Positions 1-9,587 of a stretch of 64,000 nt of DNA are shown here, in pieces. Below the pieces are notes generated by a model. The model was not told the DNA's origin. It worked only from the letters and a program-made list of their open reading frames with translations, and did not search any database. Source of the DNA: a bacterium (lineage in GTDB: Bacteria; Armatimonadota; Chthonomonadetes; Chthonomonadales; Chthonomonadaceae); the NCBI GenBank assembly GCA_021777995.1, contig JAJYCW010000004.1, forward strand, positions 1 to 64,000, read 5' to 3'. A program made the translations under genes and the position numbers. Position 1 is the stretch's first letter. Every line of letters starts with the position of its first letter.

Positions 1-1
1 A

Positions 2-943
2 ATGCCTCGAGCCGTAGTAACGGGTGGTGCTGGATTCCTTGGTTCGCACCTATGTGACCGCTTGCTGAAAGAAGGATTCGAAGTTATTGCCCTAGACAAC
101 TTAATCACGGGCAGTACAGATAACCTTGCACACCTGCTGGATAACCGCAAATTTCGATTTGTCTTTTATGACGTTACCGAGTATCTCTACATAGATGGCG
201 CAGTAGATTTCATCTTTCATCTAGCCTCTCCGGCAAGCCCCGTAGATTTCCACACACGGCCCATTCAGATCATGAAAGTAAATGCGCTTGGCACCCACAA
301 AGCCCTTGGACTGGCACGGGCCAAAGGCGCAACGTTCTTTCTTGCCTCCACATCCGAGGTCTATGGCGATCCGCTCATCCATCCACAGACTGAAGATTAC
401 TGGGGTAACGTGAATCCTATCGGAATTCGCGGGGTTTACGACGAGGCAAAACGGTTTGCTGAAGCTCTCACCCTGGCGTACAAACGGTCGCACAACGTTA
501 ATGTAAAAATCGTGCGAATTTTTAACACCTATGGGCCACGGATGCGGCTGGATGATGGACGCGTGGTTCCCAATTTCATTGGACAGGCCCTGCGCGGTGA
601 ACCGATTACGGTATATGGTGATGGCAGCCAGACGCGCTCGTTCTGTTTCTGTACCGACCTCATAGATGGGTTCTACCGGCTGGCAACTTCTGAGCACACT
701 GGGCCAATAAACATTGGTAACCCAACGGAGCGGACCATGCTTGAGTTTGCCCGGGAGATCAAGGAACTCACGAAAAGCAGTAGCGAGATTGTTTTCGAGC
801 CCCTTAAAACGCCAGACGACCCCAAGCAGCGCAAGCCAGACATTACCCGGGCAAAGTCGCTGTTAGGCTGGGAGCCGAAGGTTTCGTTGGAGGAAGGTCT
901 ACAACATACCATCAGTTACTTCTCGGGACGTCTGGCACGGTAG
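2..943 (+). CDS. UDP-glucuronate decarboxylase (UDP-xylose synthase), SDR family
   Basis: Extended short-chain dehydrogenase that would oxidise and decarboxylate UDP-glucuronate to UDP-xylose in the cytoplasm, feeding surface-polysaccharide synthesis. The protein (313 aa) opens with the NAD-binding GxxGxxG motif (G8, G11, G14). It then shows family-typical stretches: [11 protein letters not shown] near residue 73, TSEVYGDP near 117, YWGNVNPIG near 132 and the catalytic Tyr-Lys in YDEAKR near 146. Most homologues have Gly where this one has Ala in the last motif. The length fits the soluble bacterial form, which lacks a membrane anchor. The ATG lies at the very edge of the window, so a longer N-terminus cannot be excluded. 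The stop is 2 bases before the next gene, so the two are probably co-transcribed. Family assignment is strong; the exact product is inferred. Confidence 0.85.
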   Translation: MPRAVVTGGAGFLGSHLCDRLLKEGFEVIALDNLITGSTDNLAHLLDNRKFRFVFYDVTEYLYIDGAVDFIFHLASPASPVDFHTRPIQIMKVNALGTHKALGLARAKGATFFLASTSEVYGDPLIHPQTEDYWGNVNPIGIRGVYDEAKRFAEALTLAYKRSHNVNVKIVRIFNTYGPRMRLDDGRVVPNFIGQALRGEPITVYGDGSQTRSFCFCTDLIDGFYRLATSEHTGPINIGNPTERTMLEFAREIKELTKSSSEIVFEPLKTPDDPKQRKPDITRAKSLLGWEPKVSLEEGLQHTISYFSGRLAR

Positions 944-945
944 AG

Positions 946-2271
946 ATGTTTGACGCACTCGGGTTCATCGCGGCGAAGCGCGACGGTTATTCACATAGTA
1001 CCAGTGAACTTGCGCAGTTTGTAATGGCGCTTACACGGGGAGATATTCCCGACTACCAGACATCTGCATGGCTAATGGCCGCCAGGCTGAATGGTCTCAC
1101 TGCAGAGGAAACTACAGCGCTCACTATAGCCATGCGCGACAGTGGTGTGTTAGTACGCGCCGCCGAACGATTAGCCGGCCCCACATTGGATAAACATAGT
1201 ACGGGTGGGGTCGGCGACAAGACCACGCTCATTGTCACGCCCATTCTGGTTGCGTGCGGGCTGAAACTCCTAAAAATGAGCGGCCGCGGCCTGGGAATTA
1301 CCGGCGGTACCATCGACAAATTGGAGTCCATACCTGGGTTTCGTACCGCGCTTACACCAGAACAGGCGGTGCATCAGGCAAATGAAATAGGCTCGGCAAT
1401 CATCTCAACCTCACCGGACCTTGCACCGGCCGACGGCTTACTGTACGCACTTCGAAATGCTACCGCTACCGTCGACAGCATACCGCTTATCGCTGCCAGC
1501 ATCATGAGTAAGAAGCTGGCAGTGGGTGCGCAAACCATTCTACTCGATGTAAAGGTAGGTGGCGGAGCCTTCATGCCGTCTTTAGACGCAGGTCGGCAAC
1601 TGGCAGGACGTATGATTGAGATTGGACGCCAGACAGGCATCACCACAAGCGCGGTAATCACGGACATGGACATTCCACTCGGCCGCTGTGTGGGAAACAG
1701 CCTGGAGGTGCGAGAGGCGATAGAGTTACTACTACATCCTGAGGCAGCCGACCATCGGCTTCTTAATTTGTGCACGTACCTAGTCACCCATGCGCTCATA
1801 ATAACGGGCATTGCCAAAACCCAGGATGAAGCACTTCAAAAAATGACCAACGCCGTATCGAGCGGGACTGCTGCAGGAGCCCTCTTGAGAATGATACACG
1901 CACAAGGGGGTCCAGACAGCCTGCCGGCTGTATTGTCCACCCTGCGGCAGGCGGACGTCGTCCAGCCCGTAATGGCGGATACCAGTGGTAGGATTCACCA
2001 TATAGATGCAAACAGAGTTGGTCAAATTTCATTAGATATGGGGGCTGGTCGTCGAACCAAGCAGTCATCGTTGGATTATGCAGCAGGAATTGAGTTTGTC
2101 TGCGGGCATGGAAGCACCGTCCATGCCGGCGACATCATCGCATACCTGCACTATTCCAATGACCACAAAGAGAATGCGACTACATGGACTGCTCAAATGC
2201 GGGCTTCTATCAGTATCCAGCCCTCCAACATTAACTGGACTGATCGTCCGGTTATACTCGACACTCTCTAG
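946..2271 (+). CDS. pdp: Pyrimidine-nucleoside (thymidine) phosphorylase
   Basis: Cytosolic salvage enzyme that phosphorolyses thymidine, deoxyuridine or uridine to the base and (deoxy)ribose-1-phosphate. The 441-aa length is that of the Pdp/DeoA family. The phosphate-binding segment KHSTGGVGDKTT is at residues 83-94. The family signature SGRGLGITGGTIDKLES follows at 112-128. The C-terminal alpha/beta domain is present. Whether it is strictly a thymidine phosphorylase (DeoA) or the broader pyrimidine enzyme (Pdp) cannot be decided by eye. It starts 2 bases after the preceding decarboxylase and converges on the permease gene, with a 27-base gap. Confidence 0.92.
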   Translation: MFDALGFIAAKRDGYSHSTSELAQFVMALTRGDIPDYQTSAWLMAARLNGLTAEETTALTIAMRDSGVLVRAAERLAGPTLDKHSTGGVGDKTTLIVTPILVACGLKLLKMSGRGLGITGGTIDKLESIPGFRTALTPEQAVHQANEIGSAIISTSPDLAPADGLLYALRNATATVDSIPLIAASIMSKKLAVGAQTILLDVKVGGGAFMPSLDAGRQLAGRMIEIGRQTGITTSAVITDMDIPLGRCVGNSLEVREAIELLLHPEAADHRLLNLCTYLVTHALIITGIAKTQDEALQKMTNAVSSGTAAGALLRMIHAQGGPDSLPAVLSTLRQADVVQPVMADTSGRIHHIDANRVGQISLDMGAGRRTKQSSLDYAAGIEFVCGHGSTVHAGDIIAYLHYSNDHKENATTWTAQMRASISIQPSNINWTDRPVILDTL

Positions 2272-2298
2272 TTCAAACCAACGAACCCTGCCAACGGT

Positions 2299-3585
2299 CT
2301 ACTCATGCCGAAGGGCTTCAATTGGGTTCAATCTGGACGCCCTGATCGCCGGTGTAACGCCAAATACTACCCCTACCGAGCAGCAGGTTAGTACCGCGAA
2401 CATTGACAGCTGTGGAGTGAGCAGCGGCACCAACGGCGAGTAGCGGGCAATAAGTGCACAAACGATAGCAGAAAGTGTAAGTCCAATAACGGCGCCTGTA
2501 ATAGACAGCATCACCGCTTCGCTTAGGAACTGAACGAAGATATCACTTCGTCGGGCACCCACCGTCTTACGCACTCCAATTTCCCGAGTTCTTTCAGTAA
2601 CCGTCACCAGCATTATATTCATAATTCCGATACCTGCTACGAATAACGAAATAGCGGCGATGAGTACTAGCAGCGATTGCACCATATTCACTAATTTGTC
2701 CACCATCGCTAGCGCTTTGTGCTGAGTAATAACCCCAAAGTCATCGTTTCCATGGTGGGATTTCAAGAGTGTGCTGTTTAACGTCGCGATCAAATTATCG
2801 GCTGGATGCTTATAGTCCGTCTGTAAGACAATTCGGTTAACCTCGCATCCCTTCACAACTTTCGTGGCCTCGCGGTCTGGCAAATAAGCCAACGTAGAGA
2901 GCGGCATCATCCCTCCGCTTAGCCCTCCACTTCCTTTTGGATTGGCTAGAACACCTACCACCTTCCACTGGAAACCGGCAATCGTGACATATTTGCCGAC
3001 TGCATCGGCTCCCCCAAAGAGGTCTTTTGCAGGTTGATAGCCTAAGATACAGACCTTTTTCTCACTGTCATTGAAATATCTGCCGCCAGCTAGCGGTATG
3101 GGATTCATCTGCACACCCGCACGATTGGTAGCTACGACAAATGCAGAGGTCTGGAGGGATTTACTACGCGATACAGTACCAGAAATGATATAGACGGGCG
3201 ATATTCTAGTAACACCTGGTACTCGGCCTAACGCTTTTACATCCGCCGGAGTCAGGGTGGAGATACCTGCCATAGCCGCGAAGTTAGGCTGGCCATTGTC
3301 GTCTAGTTTGCTGGGAACCACCATTACGAGGTTTGCGCCTAGCCCATCCACCTGCTCATTGATCTGCTTCTTTACACCCGTCAAAATCGCAATGAGAGTG
3401 GTGATAGCCACTACGCCAATCACAATACCACTAATAGTCAGAATAGTCCTAAGCCCATTTTGCCTGAGTGCCAGTAGAGCACTTTGGGTCTGCACAACCA
3501 TGGAGAACCCATTTCTGTGTACCACGCCTGGCTCTACTGCACTCTGCTCCCATGTTCGCCGCAACCCATCATTAATATCCGCCAT
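2299..3585 (-). CDS. MacB/FtsX-type ABC transporter permease lacking its own ATPase
   Basis: Membrane protein of the MacB-FtsX permease class (428 aa). A first transmembrane helix (about residues 40-65) is followed by a periplasmic MacB_PCD-like domain (about 70-290). The FtsX core follows, with three helices and the conserved cytoplasmic stretch TERTREIGVRKTVGARR near residue 330. No Walker motifs occur in it or in its neighbours, so an ATPase partner must come from elsewhere. It resembles the permease at 41565-42800, which has the nearly identical stretch QERTREIGVRKAIGARR. The start is uncertain: the ATG at 3585 has a weak ribosome site, and an internal ATG at 3501 would begin nearer the first helix. 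Substrate unknown. Confidence 0.85.
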   Translation of the reverse strand: MADINDGLRRTWEQSAVEPGVVHRNGFSMVVQTQSALLALRQNGLRTILTISGIVIGVVAITTLIAILTGVKKQINEQVDGLGANLVMVVPSKLDDNGQPNFAAMAGISTLTPADVKALGRVPGVTRISPVYIISGTVSRSKSLQTSAFVVATNRAGVQMNPIPLAGGRYFNDSEKKVCILGYQPAKDLFGGADAVGKYVTIAGFQWKVVGVLANPKGSGGLSGGMMPLSTLAYLPDREATKVVKGCEVNRIVLQTDYKHPADNLIATLNSTLLKSHHGNDDFGVITQHKALAMVDKLVNMVQSLLVLIAAISLFVAGIGIMNIMLVTVTERTREIGVRKTVGARRSDIFVQFLSEAVMLSITGAVIGLTLSAIVCALIARYSPLVPLLTPQLSMFAVLTCCSVGVVFGVTPAIRASRLNPIEALRHE

Positions 3586-3789
3586 AAATTGGATCTTTCA
3601 GTTCCACACGTGTTTTACAATTAGAAGTACGCACAGCAGTGTGACGTTGTAACTGAAAATGATTCCTACCGTTTGAAGGGGTGAAGTAGCAGCAGCAGGA
3701 CTACAATGCGCCATGCATTTTAAAGCATAGCAGGTGCATCCTAACAGTCGCAGGCTTTAGGGCGCAAACGTGGGGCACCTAGAGTTCGA

Positions 3790-3828
3790 CGACACCCTCC
3801 TACGGCGTACCTATTCAGAAGGGTGTCG
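3790..3828 (-). other. Inverted repeat downstream of the VOC gene
   Basis: CGACACCCT (3790-3798) pairs perfectly with AGGGTGTCG (3820-3828) across a 21-base loop, about 30 bases past the stop of the VOC gene. There is no clear T-tract, so it is only a weak terminator candidate. Confidence 0.35.
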
Positions 3829-3856
3829 AAAAGTCAGTTAAAATCAGGCTAACGAG

Positions 3857-4333
3857 TTATCCCGCGGCCGCAGCCTCTAAAGCAGCAGAGTCCAGCTTTA
3901 CCATGTTTACCATTGCTTCAAACACACGACCGACAACTGCGGGATCTGGATTTGACAGCAGACGTGGAAGTACCTCTGGAACGACCTGCCAGGGTATTCC
4001 CCAGCGATCTCGTACCCATCCGCACTGGATCTCTTCACCGCCATCAGACTTGAGCTGTTCCCAGAGCGCATCGACTTGCGACTGATTTTCACACTGAACC
4101 GAAATTGACGCTGCAAAGCCGTAATCGGCCTTAGATCCTCCATTAAGCGCCATATACTTCTGGTCCGCGAGGTGAAAAGTAATGACAATTACCTCGCCCG
4201 GTTCACCTCCTGGCCACTGACTCACCGCCCGTTGGATATTCTCAATGCCAGAGCCAGGTACAATCGAGGTATAGAACCGCACGGCATCCTCGGCATCTTT
4301 GTTGAACCACAAACATGTACGCACTTCGACCAT
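3857..4333 (-). CDS. PhnB-like VOC (glyoxalase-fold) protein
   Basis: Small cytosolic protein (158 aa) of the PhnB / 3-demethylubiquinone-methyltransferase-like branch of the vicinal-oxygen-chelate superfamily. Typical features are the opening TCLWFNKDAEDAVRFYTS, the FHLADQKYMALNGG segment near residue 55, and the family pattern CGWVRDRWGIPWQVVP near residue 105. Members are found as dimers. Their enzymatic function is mostly unknown, so none is assigned. The ATG is preceded by a G-rich ribosome site (AAGGGGGTGGGG). It is likely a single-gene unit, since both flanking gaps exceed 150 bases. Confidence 0.85.
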   Translation of the reverse strand: MVEVRTCLWFNKDAEDAVRFYTSIVPGSGIENIQRAVSQWPGGEPGEVIVITFHLADQKYMALNGGSKADYGFAASISVQCENQSQVDALWEQLKSDGGEEIQCGWVRDRWGIPWQVVPEVLPRLLSNPDPAVVGRVFEAMVNMVKLDSAALEAAAAG

Positions 4334-4501
4334 AATACCCCACCCCCTTAAAGCCGATGTAGTGCAACCTTAGGTTATGCGAAATGGGCAATCAGCTGCA
4401 AACCCAACTCCCAGGCTGGTAGAACCACTGTTGGGCCAATACCTGCTCCATGACAAGTTTGGCCCACGTGGAACACACCCCTCACCAGTTACGATGGTAC
4501 C

Positions 4502-6901
4502 CTAATGAGATGCCCGGTATTCTCTATAGAGGGTATCTAGCTGCGTCGGCAGCACAGGAACGTAATCCGGACCGAGAAGCTTCAACATATGCTGCAGTCC
4601 TTGCAGCGTAGTAGACCAGTTCATACAGAACACATTTACAAAGGCGGGTCGGGTATCACCAATCCGGGCCTTAATGACTGAGGCAAGGTGCTCCCCACTA
4701 CCTCCGCCTGTAGCCGCACGAAATACATCCTGCCCGGTGGGCAAGCGGTAGGTAATCTGCGGGTAAGAGGTCTCGCCCTGGAATCCATAATCTGCCATGA
4801 AGAACTTTGTGGCGGGCATATAGTGACCGACTTGTGCAATAGAGGCCGCGTTCACGCCCATAAGGCGCACCGTATGCATGTCCATTCGGTCCATATACTT
4901 CTGGGTCCAGCCGTAAAATGCCTGGAATGCGGCACTGCGGTCGTCTAGTGCAGTTGCCCAATCTGGCGGATAGATGTAGCCTACACCGGACACGTCACAA
5001 ATGAACTCATCTGTAGGAAGTTCGTGCTCGTAGTACCACTTTGCCCAGGTGGGCGCGCAATCGATGAGCGTTGGGCCCATTCCCCAACCAATGGGAAACT
5101 TTCCATGCAGGGGGTTCTTAAAGTAGTTGCGAAAAAATCCCCGCCACGTGCAGAGGTTATCTCCATCGGACATGGTGATAGCCAGATAGACCTTGTGCGG
5201 ATCAAACGCTGGAGCAGGCTCAAAGTGTTGAGTCAGTTTTGCGATGTGGACGCCGCCGTAAACGGAGAAGTTACTTACGTAATCACTAACCGTGGTAACT
5301 TTGCCAAACTGGCTGGCAAGCGAAACCCCTGGTCCTTCGTCTAGCCCTACGCCGCCGCCGTGCCAGTAGAACCCATGGACCACGGAGTCAAGCGGCAGAT
5401 CTGCTAGCATTTCCTTTACCTGTTTCAACTCCTCGGCTTCATTGGCTCCTGGCCGAAAAGCGGCTTTCGGACCTGTTACCCACCAGGTAATCCCGCGTGC
5501 GGCAATGATCTCGTCCTCTGCGCCGCTGTTTAGGATCGTAGGATCGATGCAGATAGATAGGTACTTGTTAAGGTGCGGCATTATTTTAAGACGCATGTAC
5601 CGCAAGGCATCTGCGTCATTCTTAAACTTACCGCGCAAATCCATTTTTATAGGAATGTGTAGCCTGTGAGCAAGTTGAGGTGTTGCCACTACGAGGTTGT
5701 AAGCCGCAGCTGCATCCATCGCGATGTCTGGGCTAACATAGACGCGGGGATCGGCCACCACGGCGCCTCTAAAACTGCCTCTAAACTTTGCAAAAAGTGA
5801 AAGGGGATTCGCTACTTTAATGGGCGTTGAAGTGCTGCCCTGGCGCTGCATCTCCGCAAGCCAGAAGGCATCATCCGGTGTAAAGTTGAGAAAAATGCGC
5901 GGCTGTTTTCGGTTTACAAGTCCCTGCAGCGTAATGAGCATGATGGTTTCCGAGTCCGGAAGACCTTTCATGTCCACTTCGTAAAGATGCGCTGCGGGTT
6001 TATTGAACGTTGGCTGAAACGTAGCGTATGGCCTTGGTACAATTGGGAGCTTTACGTTTTTGTACACCTTGGGCCGCGGTATTGTATCGAGAACGTGATA
6101 GTCATGAAGTAGTTGGTGTTCGCCAATGCTCCCTTGTTCGTGAAGGATGAAGAGTGCGGCTCTATCACAAAGTTGTCGTGAGTCCCAAGCTTCATAGTCT
6201 CCGCTGTCACCGTGGTGGGTCCATACGTCCATTGCAGGCTGGTAACCGTCGTCCACATGTTTGATGAGCGCGGCAACTGGCAGCGCCCCCTCGTTGATGA
6301 TAGGGATTACGACATCTGATGTAGGTATATTAGGCACATCTATTGTCTGTAGTTGGCCACTATCGTTCCATGTCCTCTTTAACGGGTTAAGCCCTAACGG
6401 ATCACCAGGTGCTACGGTAACTGGATCATCCGAACCTGAGGAGAAGCCGCCGATGCCGATCTGGTGCTCTCCAAAGCCGTTGAGACCATTTACGTTTCCA
6501 GCGTCGTTCCAGCTTCCATCCGTTTGCTGCACCACCGGGTGCGTGAACGGTACACCGGTTGTTACCAGGCAGCCGCCTGCGTGGTGAAACCGTATTAGGT
6601 TCGGCAAAGCTGCAGCGGGGAAGGTATTGCCATAAGGCAAAATGAGTATTTTATAGTTTCTGACATTAAGTATTGCTGGGTTACCTAATGACTGGACATT
6701 TAATTCGCGAGCCTTTACTCCAAGCCTGTTGAGATCTGAGGTAATTGCAGCCGGGCTCAGTAGTGGAGACTCCATATAATATGGAAATCCTCGTTGGCCA
6801 AACACTCCCACAATGGGTCGTGATACCATAGCAAACGATGCGGTGGGTATCGTGACCAGACACAAGCCAACGGTCTTAATACACCATCGTAAAACATTCA
6901 T
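4502..6901 (-). CDS. Secreted GxGYxYP-family putative glycoside hydrolase
   Basis: Large exported protein (799 aa from the chosen start). The ATG at 6901 is preceded by GAGGG and begins a clear signal peptide (MNVLRWCIKTVGLCLVTIP, ending near ASFA); an in-frame ATG 51 bases upstream has no ribosome site. Residues of about 30-230 resemble a class-I amidotransferase/ThuA-like flavodoxin fold: a conserved start PIVGVFGQRG, then KILILPYGNTFP, then GGCLVTTGVPF. After about residue 300 come the GxGYxYP N- and C-terminal domains, with the eponymous motif as GVGYIYP and an acidic, Trp-rich surrounding (TMSDGDNLCTWRG). The family is described as putative glycoside hydrolases, so an envelope or extracellular carbohydrate role is inferred. 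No partner gene is adjacent. Confidence 0.8.
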   Translation of the reverse strand: MNVLRWCIKTVGLCLVTIPTASFAMVSRPIVGVFGQRGFPYYMESPLLSPAAITSDLNRLGVKARELNVQSLGNPAILNVRNYKILILPYGNTFPAAALPNLIRFHHAGGCLVTTGVPFTHPVVQQTDGSWNDAGNVNGLNGFGEHQIGIGGFSSGSDDPVTVAPGDPLGLNPLKRTWNDSGQLQTIDVPNIPTSDVVIPIINEGALPVAALIKHVDDGYQPAMDVWTHHGDSGDYEAWDSRQLCDRAALFILHEQGSIGEHQLLHDYHVLDTIPRPKVYKNVKLPIVPRPYATFQPTFNKPAAHLYEVDMKGLPDSETIMLITLQGLVNRKQPRIFLNFTPDDAFWLAEMQRQGSTSTPIKVANPLSLFAKFRGSFRGAVVADPRVYVSPDIAMDAAAAYNLVVATPQLAHRLHIPIKMDLRGKFKNDADALRYMRLKIMPHLNKYLSICIDPTILNSGAEDEIIAARGITWWVTGPKAAFRPGANEAEELKQVKEMLADLPLDSVVHGFYWHGGGVGLDEGPGVSLASQFGKVTTVSDYVSNFSVYGGVHIAKLTQHFEPAPAFDPHKVYLAITMSDGDNLCTWRGFFRNYFKNPLHGKFPIGWGMGPTLIDCAPTWAKWYYEHELPTDEFICDVSGVGYIYPPDWATALDDRSAAFQAFYGWTQKYMDRMDMHTVRLMGVNAASIAQVGHYMPATKFFMADYGFQGETSYPQITYRLPTGQDVFRAATGGGSGEHLASVIKARIGDTRPAFVNVFCMNWSTTLQGLQHMLKLLGPDYVPVLPTQLDTLYREYRASH

Positions 6902-7096
6902 ATTGAGTTCCCTCTTGTCTTGCGGCAGAATGAAATTGTATGTCTTGGCCACGCCGCAAACGCACTATTAGGTTATGGTAATTGTAAAAAGTATCTATCA
7001 CATCACCAGATACCTCTAAAGTTATGCTAAAGGCAACCATTTACCTGCAAATAAACTTGGTGTATTTTGGTTAGATTACAAATGCGCCACTTCAGG

Positions 7097-7753
7097 CTAA
7101 AAGTGCAGCGCAAATGCTATTCCGGTCGAACCCCTTTTGAGCCACGGGGTTATTAGGAGCCCTCTATCCCGAGAAAGCTCCCAGCGTGCGGTAAGACTTC
7201 CAATCACAGCGCCCGCAAGTACATCTTGAACGTAATGGCGCCTAAGACTCAATCGTGAAGCAGCAATCATTGTTGCACCAGTAAACCACCAGGCTGCTTG
7301 GTGAGGGTGAAATGCAGATTGCATTGTAGCAATGCAAAACGCAGCGTCGGTGTGGCCGCTCGGAAAGCTATCTGTTGCAGCGGTCGCGGGGCGCCTCTCT
7401 CTCACGGTGAGCTTTAGAAACTCTGTTATTCCTCCGCTTACTACCAGTGCATCTGCTATTCGAAGTGCATGTCTGCCCCCTGCTCGTCCGTCCAGAAACA
7501 GCGGATCCAGCACCCCAAAGGAGAGGTAGGTGTCAGTTCCAACATCGCTGATGTTGCGATAATCCGCCCGGCTCAAAAGATGCGGAAATGAAATTAGTGA
7601 AATGGCAGTGACACCAATGGCTGCTCCACTCGCCACCGTGACTGAGTTGCTGTCAAGCGTGCGAAGGGTGGCTGGTTCCGCATTTGCTGCAGGGAGAAGA
7701 GCGACCAGCAAAACAAGGTGTACGGCTATGCAGAGGTTTACAGGTCTTTTCAC
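7097..7753 (-). CDS. PAP2-superfamily phosphatase
   Basis: Exported or membrane-associated acid phosphatase-type protein (218 aa). All three PAP2 motifs are visible: KLTVRERRP (Lys..ArgPro) near residue 114, PSGHTDAAF near 130 and SRLSLRRHYVQDVLAG near 164, which contains the catalytic His and Asp. An N-terminal hydrophobic segment ends at Ala-rich residues (about 1-25) and looks like a signal peptide. Family members dephosphorylate lipid phosphates or undecaprenyl pyrophosphate; the substrate here is not evident. It starts with GTG, supported by GGAGA 7-8 bases upstream. It follows the antiporter gene by 35 bases and may be the last gene of the 11.7-7.1 kb transcription unit. Confidence 0.85.
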   Translation of the reverse strand: MKRPVNLCIAVHLVLLVALLPAANAEPATLRTLDSNSVTVASGAAIGVTAISLISFPHLLSRADYRNISDVGTDTYLSFGVLDPLFLDGRAGGRHALRIADALVVSGGITEFLKLTVRERRPATAATDSFPSGHTDAAFCIATMQSAFHPHQAAWWFTGATMIAASRLSLRRHYVQDVLAGAVIGSLTARWELSRDRGLLITPWLKRGSTGIAFALHF

Positions 7754-7788
7754 GCTGGTCTCCGGTGGTACGAATGACGATCTACAGA

Positions 7789-9576
7789 TTAATTTGGTGC
7801 AGGCGTTAAGGTAACAATTACATTGCCCGCCACATCATGTATACCAGATTCCTCCGTGTTGAAGCGCACATCCTTATCAGGTCCTATTGTGCAGAAAACA
7901 ACACCCTTCCAATGTGCTGGTCGTTCGGCTTGATCGTGCGCTACTTCCACTGGTGATAAAGCCTCAAATCGGGCCCCCTTGCCAATGGCCTCCTCAATCT
8001 CCCTAAATCCCGCTTTGCTGCCGAAAAGGTATAGCCCGTGCAGGTGACTGGTTACAACATGTGTACCGGCTCCGTCTCCATCCGGATGTAGCTGGTAAAC
8101 GTGGTGCCTGTCGAGCAGCTCCTTCATATGTAAGCATGCAAGGGTGTTCACCTCATCATTTGGAGTAAGGCAGATGAGGTGCGCAATGCCCTGCAGATCT
8201 AGACGTTGCCTTTCCTGATGTGACAAAAAGTTCATAGTAATAGCAGTGAGCCCGGCCAGCCGTGCCTGTGAGATATTCAGCGGATTACTGTCGACCAACA
8301 ACACCTGTACACCGTTTTGCACGAGAACCTCTGCAAGCTGACGGGCCCACCTGTGTGCACCAAGAATGAGGACCCCTTGTCTCACAGTATTAAGACCCAG
8401 CCACTTGGCCAGCGGTGCCGCCGCAAGACCATAGACCAGCACGGTCCCCAATACCACTGCAAACACCACGGGTACAAGCATTTCAGCATGTGGCTGCCCT
8501 GCCTGCTCCAGCCTTATCGCAAGCACCGACGATACCGATGCCGCTACAATTCCGCGCGGTGCTACTAATGCCAGGTACAGACGTTCATTTCTGGTCAGGC
8601 TGCTGCGCAGTGTGGCGATGTATACAACAACCGGGCGAATTATGACGATTAGCACTAGGGTGAAAAGTACCTCGCGCAGTACATTTGTGGTGATCTCATC
8701 CATCTGTAGCCTTGCAGATAGCACAATAAAGAGCGCGCCTATGAGTAGCGTGCGCAGCGTCTCTTTAAACTCCACAATGGAGCGGACGTTCACCCAATTC
8801 TGGTTTGCCAAAATCATACCCATAATCGTCACCGCGAACAGGCCGGACTCGGGCTGAACCGAGTCGGCAGCCACGTAGACTCCGGCCACGAGAGCTAAGG
8901 TGATGGGATTAACAAGGTGATCTGGCACAAGGTTACGCTTAAACAGTAAAACGGCAAACAGTCCTCCCGCAGTGGCGAACACCACACCGGAAAATGCTGT
9001 GCGCGATATACTGCGAACGAGGAAGATTGTGGGTGAATGTGCATGCGACTCTGAAAACACACCCTCAAAAACAAGCAGTGCTAACAGCGCCCCCACAGGG
9101 TCGATTACAATACCTTCCCAGCGAAGCACGGCTGCTGCAGGACCTCGGGGCCGTACCTGTTCTAGTAGAGGAATAATTACGGTCGGGCCGGTAACAACCA
9201 GCAGCGCTCCTGTAAGGATGGCCAGCGGCAGTGGCATTCCTGCCACATAGCGAGCCGCTACAGCTGTCAATAACCAACCAACCAACGGGCCTATCGTAAC
9301 AAGTCGTGCCACTGCGGCACCTGCGCCCTCAAGTTCCGAGAATCGGAGCCCCAATCCGCCTTCGAACATAATCACGGCGACCGCTGCGGTAACGGCAGGA
9401 AAGAGAACTGCACCAAATACGCGTTCGGGGTTGAGAATATGGAAAATCGGCCCGGCAGCTATTCCAGCGCCTATTAAAAGCAGAATTGACGGCTGTTTAA
9501 GCCGCCACGCCAGCCACTGCGCTATTGTTCCAATGACAATTATGAGGCCGATTTGGCTAAGGGGCGAAAACATCAT
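7789..9576 (-). CDS. CPA1-type Na+(K+)/H+ antiporter with C-terminal TrkA-N-like domain
   Basis: Polytopic inner-membrane cation/proton antiporter (595 aa). About twelve hydrophobic helices span residues 5-390. The first helices are typical of NhaP-type exchangers (QWLAWRLKQPSILLLIGAGIA and VTGPTVIIPLL). A cytoplasmic domain from about residue 395 resembles TrkA-N/RCK (VLILGAHRWARQLAEVL, then LICLTPNDEVNTLACLHMKELL). Its nucleotide-binding loop has G-A-H-R-W-A rather than GxGxxG, so NAD binding is uncertain. The chosen ATG at 9576 follows an AGGT ribosome site; an in-frame TTG at 9594 overlaps the stop of the upstream gene. The role is pH or cation homeostasis by family knowledge. Confidence 0.87.
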   Translation of the reverse strand: MMFSPLSQIGLIIVIGTIAQWLAWRLKQPSILLLIGAGIAAGPIFHILNPERVFGAVLFPAVTAAVAVIMFEGGLGLRFSELEGAGAAVARLVTIGPLVGWLLTAVAARYVAGMPLPLAILTGALLVVTGPTVIIPLLEQVRPRGPAAAVLRWEGIVIDPVGALLALLVFEGVFSESHAHSPTIFLVRSISRTAFSGVVFATAGGLFAVLLFKRNLVPDHLVNPITLALVAGVYVAADSVQPESGLFAVTIMGMILANQNWVNVRSIVEFKETLRTLLIGALFIVLSARLQMDEITTNVLREVLFTLVLIVIIRPVVVYIATLRSSLTRNERLYLALVAPRGIVAASVSSVLAIRLEQAGQPHAEMLVPVVFAVVLGTVLVYGLAAAPLAKWLGLNTVRQGVLILGAHRWARQLAEVLVQNGVQVLLVDSNPLNISQARLAGLTAITMNFLSHQERQRLDLQGIAHLICLTPNDEVNTLACLHMKELLDRHHVYQLHPDGDGAGTHVVTSHLHGLYLFGSKAGFREIEEAIGKGARFEALSPVEVAHDQAERPAHWKGVVFCTIGPDKDVRFNTEESGIHDVAGNVIVTLTPAPN

Positions 9577-9587
9577 GGGGACCTGCG

